Assembly: GCA_050010595.1 (NCBI GenBank) | Contig: JBEKKS010000009.1 | Span: forward strand, 1 to 64,000 | Length of the DNA: 64,000 nt | Direction: 5' to 3' | Source of the DNA: Palsa-513 sp050010595 | GTDB lineage: Bacteria; Actinomycetota; Thermoleophilia; Solirubrobacterales; Solirubrobacteraceae | Shown: positions 57,214 through 64,000 of the stretch, piece after piece | Position numbering within the stretch: position 1 is the first letter of the stretch | Layout of the letters: every line of letters starts with the position of its first letter | Position numbers and translations under genes: made by a program | The notes under the pieces: model-generated | Seen by the model: the letters and a program-made list of their open reading frames with translations, nothing else | Database searches by the model: none | What the model was told of the DNA's origin: nothing

Positions 57214-60200
57214 CTACGCGAGCAGCCTTGCCGGCGCGCCGAGCAGCTGCTCGAGCTCTGCGCGCAGGCCGAGGGTCGGCTCGACGCGGTAGCCGTCGCC
57301 CAGGCGAATCCGAGTCTCCCCCAGGTCGACCACCACCTCGGCGCTTCCCGGTGAACCGGCGAGGACATCCTTGAGCTCGGAGAGCAGGTCCGGACGGCGG
57401 CGCTCCTCGCTGACCGCGAGGTGGAGGTTCTTTGGTCGGGCCGCCTCGCTCGCGAGGACTCGCGCGCGCTCGATCTCTTCCTGATCGGGCTGGAAGAGCT
57501 CGATCGACTGCGCGACGACCGTCGTCTCCTTGCCCTCCTTGTGGTCGACGCGCCCGCGAACCAGGACGATCTGGTCCGCGTCGAGCGGACGCCCGAGCGA
57601 CTCGAGCGCGGTCTCGAAGACGATCAGCTCGACCTGCCCCTCGAGGTCGTCCAGCGTCGCGAACGTCATGTCGGTTCCCGACCGCGTGCGGATCTTGCGC
57701 GCCTGCATCACGATGCCGCCGACCGTCACCTGGTCCTTGTCGGGACGCCCGGAAACGTCGGCGAGGGAGCAGTCGACGGCGAGGCGCAGCGCCTCGCGGA
57801 CCGCCTTCAGCGGGTGCGCCGAGATGAAGAGCCCGATCGCCTCCTTCTCGACGGCGAGCAGCTCGCTCTGCTCGAACTCGACTGACGGGATCGGGGGGCG
57901 CGCGGCGACCGGCGCGAGCGTCGGCTCGTCGCCGCCGAGGCCGAGGTCGAAGATCGAGGACTGTCCGATCATCGCGTCCTGCTGCGCCCGCTGTCCCGCA
58001 CCCTGCGCCTGTTCGAGCACGGCGAGCATGCCGCGGCGCGTGGCGCCGGTCGAGCCGAGGGCGCCGCACTTGATCAGCGCCTCGATCGCCTTCTTGTTGA
58101 CCGAGCGCGCGTCGACACGCTCGCAGAAGTCCCACAGGGAGCGGAACGAGCCGCCCTCCTCGCGCGCGCGCTTGATCGCCTCGACGGCCTGGTAGCCGAC
58201 GCCCTTTACGGCGTCGAGGCCGAAGCGGATGTTGGTGCCGCTCACCGTGAACTCGTGATCAGAGACGTTGACGTCCGGGGGCAGGATCTCGATTCCCATC
58301 TCCTCGCAGCGGGCAACGAAAAACGGCACCTTGTCCTTCGTTGACATGACCGATGAGATCAGCGCCGCCATGTACTCGGCCGGATAGTTGGCTTTGAGCC
58401 ACGCAGTGCGGTAGGAGATGAGGCCGTAGCAGGCGGCGTGGCTGCGGTTGAACGAGTAGTCGGCGGAGCGCTCGTTCGTGTTCCAGAGAAACTCGATGAC
58501 CTTCTCGGACGTGCCACTGGCCCGGCACCCGGCGACGAACTCGGGCTTGAGCGCCGCCATCGCCGCCCGGTTCTTCTTCCCGATCGCCTTGCGCAGGTCG
58601 TCTGCCTTCGCGCCAGAGAAGCCCGCGATCTCCTTGGCGATCTGCATCGCCTGCTCCTGATAGAGGATCACGCCCATCGTCGATTCGAGGAGCGGGCGTA
58701 GACGCTCGTCCATGAAGTCGATCGAAGCGGGGTTGTGCTTGCCGCGCGCGTAGGTCGGGATCTGGTCCATCGCCCCGGGGCGGTAGAGACCGCCGACGGC
58801 GACGAGGTCGTCGAAGCGGTCGGGCCGCACCTTCTTGAGCGCTTCGCGCATGCCCTCGGACTCGAACTGGAAGACGCCGACCGAGTCCCCCCGCGCAAGC
58901 ATCTCGTAGGTCTTGGCGTCGTCTAGCGGCAGGCTCGTCAGGTCGGGGCGCTCGCCGGTCGAGCGCTCGATGATGTCGAGCGCGTCCTCGATCACATCGA
59001 GGTTGCGCAAACCTAGGAAGTCCATCTTGAGCAGACCGATCTCCTCGATCGGCTTCATCGAGAACTGGGTCACCGTGCGGTACTGACGCTCGCCGCGCTC
59101 GTCGAGGCCCGCATCGGCGAGCTGCAGCGGCACGATCTCGGTCAGCGGCCGGTCGGAGATCACGACCGCGGCGGCGTGAATCGAGGAGTTGCGGACGATG
59201 CCCTCGAGGCCACGCGCCATGTCGATGATCTGGCGCGCCGTATCGTCGACGTCATAGACCGTGCGCAGCGGCTCGCCCGGCTTGAGGCAGTCCTCGAAGC
59301 TCGGCGGGCGGCCCTGCTGGGGGTCGGGAATCAGCTTTGCGAGCCTGTCGCCCTGCCCGTAGTCGTGGCCGAGGACGCGTGCCGCGTCGCGCGTCGCCTG
59401 GCGCGGGAACATCTTGCCAAAGGTGACGATCTGCGCGACACAGTCGCGCCCATACTTGTCGATCACGTAGCGCATCACGCGCTCGCGCCCGCGGACCGAG
59501 AAGTCGATGTCGATGTCGGGCATCGACACGCGCTCCGGGTTGAGGAAGCGCTCGAAGAGCAGGTCGTAGGCGAGCGGGTCGACGTCGGTGATCCGCAGCG
59601 CATAGGAGACGATCGAGCCCGCCGCCGAGCCGCGGCCCGGACCGACCGCGACGCCGTTGCTCTTCGCGTAGTTGACGAAGTCCCAGACGATCAGGAAGTA
59701 GGAGTTGAATCCCATCCGACCGATCACCTCGAGCTCCAGCTCCATCCGCTCGACCACGGCCGCCGGCGGCGGGTCGCCGTAGCGCTCGCGCAAACCGGCC
59801 TCGACGAGCCCACGCAGATAGCTGGCGTCGCTCTCGCCGTCCGGTACAGGGTATGCGGGAATCAGCTGGCGACCGAGCTCGAGCTCGACGTTGCAACGCT
59901 CCGCGATCTCGAGCGTGGTTGCGATCGCCTCGGGCCACTGCGCGAACGCGCTGGCCATCTCCGCAGAATCCTTGAGGTAGAACTCGTTCGTCTCGAAGGT
60001 CATCTTCGGCGCTTCGAGCGTGCTCTTGGTCTGCACGCAGAGCAGCGCCGTGTGGTGGTCGTAGTCCTCGCGTCGCAGGTAGTGCACGTCGCCGGTGCCG
60101 ACGAGCGGGCGACCGAGATCGCGCGCCATCCGCACGATCTCCTCGTTGCAGCGGTCCTGCAACGCAAGCCCGTTCTTCTGCACCTCGAAGTAGACGTTCT

Positions 60201-60714
60201 CGGCGCCGAGCGCGCCAATCAGCTGGTCGACGTGCTCACGCCCCTCACTGAGCTGGCCGCTCTCGATCCGCGAACAGAGCCGCGAGGCGAGGCAGCCGGT
60301 CAGCGCGATCACGCCGTTGCCGTAGCGCTCGATCTGCGCCATGTCCACGGTCGGGCGACCGCGCTGGAGCCCTTCGAGGAAGCCGGCCGAGGACAGCTTC
60401 ACCAGGTTGCGGTAGCCCTCGTCGGATGCCGCGAGCAACGTCAGGTGGTTGCGCTCGATCCGCTGGCCGGGGCCGGCAACAGCTGCATGGTCGTCGACGA
60501 AGTAGACCTCACAGCCGATGATCGGCTTGATCCCGGCCTTCCTGCAGGCCTTGTAGAGCTCGACCGAGCCGTTCATCACGCCGTGATCGGTAAGCCCGAG
60601 CGCAGGCTGCTCGAAGGCTGCCGCACGCTCGACGAGCCGCTCTATCTTGCACGCCCCGTCGAGCAGCGAGTACTCGGAGTGGACGTGAAGGTGCGCGCAG
60701 GAGGACTCAGCCAT
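57214..60714 (-). CDS. dnaE: DNA polymerase III alpha subunit
   Basis: Replicative polymerase of 1166 aa. It has an N-terminal PHP domain (H-L-H-V-H-S-E-Y-S-L-L-D-G, about 8-20), the C-family polymerase core with G-P-G-R-G-S-A-A-G-S and the catalytic P-D-I-D-I-D-F-S, the palm/fingers blocks, a helix-hairpin-helix region and an OB-fold domain (V-T-V-G-G-I-V-M-Q-A-R-K-I). No intein or split is seen. The start ATG 60714 is chosen; a GTG two codons upstream is also possible. It stands alone, with argG 63 bp upstream on the same strand. Confidence 0.97.
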   Translation of the reverse strand: MAESSCAHLHVHSEYSLLDGACKIERLVERAAAFEQPALGLTDHGVMNGSVELYKACRKAGIKPIIGCEVYFVDDHAAVAGPGQRIERNHLTLLAASDEGYRNLVKLSSAGFLEGLQRGRPTVDMAQIERYGNGVIALTGCLASRLCSRIESGQLSEGREHVDQLIGALGAENVYFEVQKNGLALQDRCNEEIVRMARDLGRPLVGTGDVHYLRREDYDHHTALLCVQTKSTLEAPKMTFETNEFYLKDSAEMASAFAQWPEAIATTLEIAERCNVELELGRQLIPAYPVPDGESDASYLRGLVEAGLRERYGDPPPAAVVERMELELEVIGRMGFNSYFLIVWDFVNYAKSNGVAVGPGRGSAAGSIVSYALRITDVDPLAYDLLFERFLNPERVSMPDIDIDFSVRGRERVMRYVIDKYGRDCVAQIVTFGKMFPRQATRDAARVLGHDYGQGDRLAKLIPDPQQGRPPSFEDCLKPGEPLRTVYDVDDTARQIIDMARGLEGIVRNSSIHAAAVVISDRPLTEIVPLQLADAGLDERGERQYRTVTQFSMKPIEEIGLLKMDFLGLRNLDVIEDALDIIERSTGERPDLTSLPLDDAKTYEMLARGDSVGVFQFESEGMREALKKVRPDRFDDLVAVGGLYRPGAMDQIPTYARGKHNPASIDFMDERLRPLLESTMGVILYQEQAMQIAKEIAGFSGAKADDLRKAIGKKNRAAMAALKPEFVAGCRASGTSEKVIEFLWNTNERSADYSFNRSHAACYGLISYRTAWLKANYPAEYMAALISSVMSTKDKVPFFVARCEEMGIEILPPDVNVSDHEFTVSGTNIRFGLDAVKGVGYQAVEAIKRAREEGGSFRSLWDFCERVDARSVNKKAIEALIKCGALGSTGATRRGMLAVLEQAQGAGQRAQQDAMIGQSSIFDLGLGGDEPTLAPVAARPPIPSVEFEQSELLAVEKEAIGLFISAHPLKAVREALRLAVDCSLADVSGRPDKDQVTVGGIVMQARKIRTRSGTDMTFATLDDLEGQVELIVFETALESLGRPLDADQIVLVRGRVDHKEGKETTVVAQSIELFQPDQEEIERARVLASEAARPKNLHLAVSEERRRPDLLSELKDVLAGSPGSAEVVVDLGETRIRLGDGYRVEPTLGLRAELEQLLGAPARLLA

Positions 60715-60777
60715 CGACACTTGGATCGTAGGCTGCTGACCAGACGAGCAGCTTGCGATTCACGCTCAATGCGAAAC

Positions 60778-62055
60778 TCAGCCTGCGTTGCCTTCGCGCT
60801 CGCGATTGCGCAGCTGCCAGGCCATGCGCGACTGCAGCGACCAGAGCTCGATGAAGCCCGGCGACGCGGTCTGCGAGAACAGGCCACCCGACTGCGCGAA
60901 GCTCGCGAGCGACTGGTCGTAGACGGCGTTTGGCGAGTTGCGCGTCACGACACGCGCGCTTCCCTTGTAGAGCTCGACGCCGATCGTTCCGCTCACCTGC
61001 TCGTTGACCGCCTGCGCGTAGGCGTCGATATCGGTGCGCAGCGGCTCCCACCACAGACCGGCGTAGACGAGGTAGGCCCAATGGCGGTCGAGGGTCGGCT
61101 TGAACTGGTTCTGGTGGATCGTGCAGACGAGCTTCTCGAGCTCCTGGTGGGCCGGCAGGAGGATCGCGGCGGCCGGCACCTCGTAGATGTCGCGCACCTT
61201 CAGGCCGACGATGCGATCCTCGATGTGATCGACGATCCCGACGCCGTGCCGGGCGCCGATCGCGCCGACGCGCTCGATCAAATCGACGAGCCCGAGGGGC
61301 TCGCCGTCGAGCGCCACGGGCAGGCCCTGCTCGAACGTCAGCGCGATCCGCTGCGGCTCGTCGGGCGCGTTGCGCGGCAACGCGACGAGCTGGAAGACGT
61401 CGTCCTCGGGTGCCTGGTCGAGATCCTCGATCCAGCGCCCCTCCGATGATCGCCCCCAAAGGTTGTCGTCGATCGAATAGGGCGCATGCTCGGAGCCGCC
61501 CTTCACGGGAATGCCGTGCTCACGCGCGTAGGCAACCTCCTCGTCGCGGCCCATCGCCCAGGTGCGCACCGGCGCGATCACCTTCAGCTCCGGGGCGAGT
61601 GTCGCGATCGTCGCCTCGATCCGCACCTGGTCGTTCCCCTTGCCGGTGCAGCCGTGGGCGATCGTGTCACAGCCCGAACGCCGCGCGTAGTCGACCGCGA
61701 GCTTCGCGATCAGCGGACGGCCGAGCGCGGTGAACAGGGGGTAGCCGCCGCCATAGAGCGCGTTCGCCTTGATCGCGCGCGCCACGTACTCCTGCGCGAA
61801 CTCCTCGCGCGCATCGACGACGTGGCACTCGACCGCGCCGATCTGGCGCGCTTTGCCCTCGATCACCGCATAGTCCTCCCCCGGCTGGCCGAGGTTGACC
61901 GTCAGCGTCACCACCTCCGCCTCGTAGCGCTCCTTGATCCAGCGCAGCATCACGCTCGTGTCGAGGCCCCCCGAGTAGAGCAGCAGCACGCGCCCGACCT
62001 GCTCTGGGTCGGCCTCGTAGCTGGCCGTGCGCGGTGGAAAGCCCTGCTCGCTCAT
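60778..62055 (-). CDS. argG: argininosuccinate synthase
   Basis: ATP-dependent ligase (425 aa) joining citrulline and aspartate. It shows the PP-loop L-L-Y-S-G-G-L-D-T-S-V (25-35), A-H-G-C-T-G-K-G-N-D-Q-V-R, R-E-H-G-I-P-V, and the Y-S-I-D-D-N-L-W-G-R-S segment. The ATG is at 62053-62055. It lies in the right-hand arg locus together with argD and argB, though a small gene on the other strand separates them. Confidence 0.97.
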   Translation of the reverse strand: MSEQGFPPRTASYEADPEQVGRVLLLYSGGLDTSVMLRWIKERYEAEVVTLTVNLGQPGEDYAVIEGKARQIGAVECHVVDAREEFAQEYVARAIKANALYGGGYPLFTALGRPLIAKLAVDYARRSGCDTIAHGCTGKGNDQVRIEATIATLAPELKVIAPVRTWAMGRDEEVAYAREHGIPVKGGSEHAPYSIDDNLWGRSSEGRWIEDLDQAPEDDVFQLVALPRNAPDEPQRIALTFEQGLPVALDGEPLGLVDLIERVGAIGARHGVGIVDHIEDRIVGLKVRDIYEVPAAAILLPAHQELEKLVCTIHQNQFKPTLDRHWAYLVYAGLWWEPLRTDIDAYAQAVNEQVSGTIGVELYKGSARVVTRNSPNAVYDQSLASFAQSGGLFSQTASPGFIELWSLQSRMAWQLRNREREGNAG

Positions 62056-62225
62056 CGTCGGGGAGCCTAGCTAGCTACGCAGCCGCGCGGCCGTGCGCGC
62101 ACGCCATCCGTGTGAACCCGCAGCAGGATTGAGGACTGATTGCGAGCATTTCCGACTGCAAGCGTCGTAGAGTGGGTAGAGGAAGGTCGACACGCCGGAC
62201 GCGACCAACGCCCAAAAGGAGTCCC

Positions 62226-62537
62226 ATGATTCTCGAACGCGCAGTGATTCACGTCCTCCCAGGCCAGGAATCCGCGTTCGAGCAGGCGCTCGAGCAGGCC
62301 CGTGAGGTGATATCCCAAGCAGACGGCTTCCGCTCACTGCGCGCGCTGCGCGGGATCGAGAGCAAACACGACTACCTGCTGCTGATCGAGTGGGACGAGC
62401 TCGCCAACCACACGGTCGGCTTCCGCCAGTCACACCTCTTCCATCAGTGGCGCGGCGTGATCGATCCGTTCCTCGATGGGACCCCAACTGTCGAGCATTT
62501 CGCGCCGCTCGAGGCGTTCGAGACGATCGGTAGCTAG
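62226..62537 (+). CDS. antibiotic-biosynthesis-monooxygenase (ABM) fold protein
   Basis: A 103-aa dimeric alpha-beta barrel protein: M-I-L-E-R-A-V-I-H-V-L-P-G-Q-E-S-A-F-E-Q-A, D-G-F-R-S-L-R-A-L-R-G, Y-L-L-L-I-E-W-D-E-L-A-N-H, F-R-Q-S-H-L-F-H-Q-W-R. Small members act as monooxygenases or heme-handling proteins, or have no known activity. AAAGGAG precedes the ATG at 62226. It is divergent from argG and converges on argD. Confidence 0.85.
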   Translation: MILERAVIHVLPGQESAFEQALEQAREVISQADGFRSLRALRGIESKHDYLLLIEWDELANHTVGFRQSHLFHQWRGVIDPFLDGTPTVEHFAPLEAFETIGS

Positions 62538-62545
62538 CACCGCGG

Positions 62546-63679
62546 CTACAGCGCGGCGGCGAGCCGCGCGAGCGCTTCCTGCACCTCTGCCTCGCCGATC
62601 GTGAGCGGCGGCAGCAGGCGGACCGTCACCGGTCCGGTCGCGTTCACAACAAGGCGCTGCTCGAGCAGCAACCGGCGCACGAGCGCCGGGGCGTCGATAT
62701 CGAGATCGAAGGCGATCATCAAGCCGCGGCCACGCACAGCGGTGACGTGCGGCAGTGTCTCGAGGCCGGCGCGTGCCAGCTCACCAAGCTCGCGTACGCG
62801 CGCCAGCAGCGCTTCGTCGAGCAGCACGTCAAGCGCAGCATGCGCGGCGGCGCAGACGACGGGCCCGCCGGCGAACGTCGAGCCGTGGTCGCCCGGAGCG
62901 AAAGCGTCGGCCAGCCGCGGGCCGGTGATCAGAGCACCGATCGGTAGCCCTCCACCAAGTGCCTTTGCGCTGCAGAGCAGGTCTGGCACGACCCCCGCCT
63001 GCTCGTAGGCCCAGGCGGTGCCGGTGCGCCCAAGCCCGGTCTGGATCTCGTCGAAGATCAACGCTGCGCCGGTCGCATCGCAGCGCTCGCGCGCGACGCG
63101 CAGCAGCTCGTCGCTCATGATATGAACGCCCGTCTCGCCTTGGATCGGCTCGAGAATCACCGCGGCGCAGCGCTCATCGATCGCGGCGTGGAGCGCAGCG
63201 GGCGTCGCCGGGACGCTCAACATGCCACCGACCAGGGGCGCGAACGGCGCCTGCTTTGACTCCTGTGGCGTGACCGACAGCGCACCGTAGGTGCGACCGT
63301 GGAACGCGCCATGCAGCGAGACGATCGTGCCGCCCTGGCGAGCCTTGCGCGCGCACTTGAGCGCCGCCTCGACGGCCTCCGTGCCGGAGTTCGTGAAGAA
63401 CACCTTGCCGCCGAGCGAGGAGCGCGCGAGGCGCTGCGCGAGGCGCGACATCGGCGCCGTGTAATAGAGGTTGCCGACGTGGATCAGGCGCTCTGACTGC
63501 TCGCGGATCGCCGCAACTACCGCAGGGTGGCAGTGGCCGACGCTGGAAACGGAGATGCCGGCAAGGAAGTCGAGATACTCGACGCCCTCCGCGTCCCACA
63601 GACGCGCGCCCTCCCCGCGAGCGAACTCGACCGGGAAGCGCGCGTAGTTTGGCGTCAGGAAAGCGTCGGCCGCCGCCAT
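62546..63679 (-). CDS. argD: acetylornithine aminotransferase
   Basis: Class III PLP aminotransferase (377 aa) of arginine synthesis. It shows F-F-T-N-S-G-T-E-A-V-E-A-A-L-K (about 95-109), H-G-A-F-H-G-R-T-Y-G-A-L-S-V-T, F-D-E-I-Q-T-G-L-G-R-T-G and the PLP lysine in C-S-A-K-A-L-G-G-G-L-P-I-G-A. The ATG at 63677-63679 shares one base with the argB stop (TGATG), so the two are translationally coupled. Confidence 0.96.
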   Translation of the reverse strand: MAAADAFLTPNYARFPVEFARGEGARLWDAEGVEYLDFLAGISVSSVGHCHPAVVAAIREQSERLIHVGNLYYTAPMSRLAQRLARSSLGGKVFFTNSGTEAVEAALKCARKARQGGTIVSLHGAFHGRTYGALSVTPQESKQAPFAPLVGGMLSVPATPAALHAAIDERCAAVILEPIQGETGVHIMSDELLRVARERCDATGAALIFDEIQTGLGRTGTAWAYEQAGVVPDLLCSAKALGGGLPIGALITGPRLADAFAPGDHGSTFAGGPVVCAAAHAALDVLLDEALLARVRELGELARAGLETLPHVTAVRGRGLMIAFDLDIDAPALVRRLLLEQRLVVNATGPVTVRLLPPLTIGEAEVQEALARLAAAL

Positions 63680-64000
63680 CAGGCGGTCACCTGGGTGCCG
63701 CGACCGGCATCGGTGAAGAGCTCGAGCAGCAGCGAGTGCGGCAGACGTCCATCGATTATCTGCGCCGCCCCGACTCCCCCCTCGATCGCGCTCACGCAGG
63801 CCGCGAGCTTTGGCCGCATGCCACCGTCGATGCTCGCCAGCGCGGCCTTGACCTCGGCGACGGTGGCCTGATGGATCAGGCTGCCGGCGTCCGCCGGGTC
63901 GCGCAGCCAGCCACGCACGTCAGTCAGGAAGATCGCCTTGACCGCTCCGAGCGCGACAGCGATCGCAGCCGCTGCTTCGTCCGCGTTGACGTTGTAGGAG
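63679..64000 (-). CDS. argB: acetylglutamate kinase, C-terminal part (runs off the window)
   Basis: The last 106 codons or so of an amino-acid-kinase family protein. From the window edge it reads Y-N-V-N-A-D-E-A-A-A-A-I-A, F-L-T-D-V-R-G-W, then G-G-M-R-P-K-L-A-A-C-V-S-A-I and the final D-G-R-L-P-H-S-L-L-L-E-L-F-T-D-A-G-R-G-T. The N-V-N-A-D and F-L-T-D-V blocks and the place directly before argD identify ArgB. The stop TGA is at 63679-63681; the gene begins beyond base 64000. Confidence 0.92.
   Translation of the reverse strand, partial: SYNVNADEAAAAIAVALGAVKAIFLTDVRGWLRDPADAGSLIHQATVAEVKAALASIDGGMRPKLAACVSAIEGGVGAAQIIDGRLPHSLLLELFTDAGRGTQVTA

Noticed and set aside
1..64000. tRNA genes, prophage, plasmid or integrative-element functions
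   Set aside because: No cloverleaf-like sequences, integrases, phage structural genes or replication-origin features were recognised apart from the single IS; a covariance search for tRNAs would be the decisive test.

Overview
The window is high-GC chromosomal DNA, most likely from an actinobacterium of class Thermoleophilia (Solirubrobacterales/Gaiellales type). The pointers are the 5' end of a 16S rRNA gene at the left edge, a classical (non-futalosine) menaquinone gene set, start codons that are often GTG, many 4-base ATGA/GTGA gene overlaps, and two secreted collagen-like proteins whose N-termini (R-[LI]-S-Y-x-x-V-A-A-T-L-A) are of a kind I associate with this class. This placement is an inference from sequence reading, not a database result. 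Nearly everything is housekeeping biosynthesis, mostly on the minus strand.

Layout. 1-1.6 kb: 16S rRNA 5' end and its leader, downstream of tyrS. 1.7-4.2 kb: a class A penicillin-binding protein. 4.1-18.3 kb: a minus-strand amino-acid block (leuA, XRE-cupin regulator, leuC, leuD, a secreted protein, leuB, ilvE, cimA, a DegT-type aminotransferase, argH, mpg). It supplies leucine and, through citramalate synthase, threonine-independent isoleucine. An intact IS1595-type element (14093-16291) with two passenger genes and an exact 8-bp target duplication sits 18 bp upstream of the regulator. leuA has a leucine-rich leader peptide. 18.4-24.9 kb: a membrane protein, serA and serC (coupled, behind a ZTP-type riboswitch), then ilvC, a methyltransferase and a secreted protein. 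24.9-33.7 kb: menE, menB, menA, menC, menH, menD and menF, interrupted by a collagen-like gene. 33.7-36.0 kb: ilvN and ilvB. 36.6-37.9 kb: a stand-alone AICAR transformylase under a second ZTP riboswitch. 38.2-42.0 kb: gatC-gatA-gatB. 42.1-47.6 kb: an MFS exporter, an NlpC/P60-like secreted protein, folD and a UvrD/PcrA helicase. 47.7-52.4 kb: a metallophosphoesterase remnant, a queuosine-salvage glycosidase homologue, cysE, cysK, an LCP protein and an Rrf2 regulator without cysteines. 52.5-57.1 kb: an HDOD-LuxR regulator, gltX, nfo and the second collagen-like protein. 57.2-64 kb: dnaE, argG, a small monooxygenase-fold protein, argD and the 3' part of argB.

How it fits together. Leu, Ile, Val, Ser, Cys and Arg synthesis, tRNA charging (tyrS, gltX, GatCAB), menaquinone and one-carbon/purine metabolism are interleaved. 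Two ZTP riboswitches place serine synthesis (serC-serA) and the last folate-dependent step of purine synthesis under the same alarmone, which reports 10-formyl-tetrahydrofolate shortage. folD, in the same window, makes that cofactor. The most noteworthy items are the serC riboswitch, the leuA leader peptide, the IS with its unrecognised passenger genes splitting a palindrome in front of the regulator, the AICAR transformylase lacking a cyclohydrolase domain, and the queuosine-salvage homologue beside a broken phosphoesterase.
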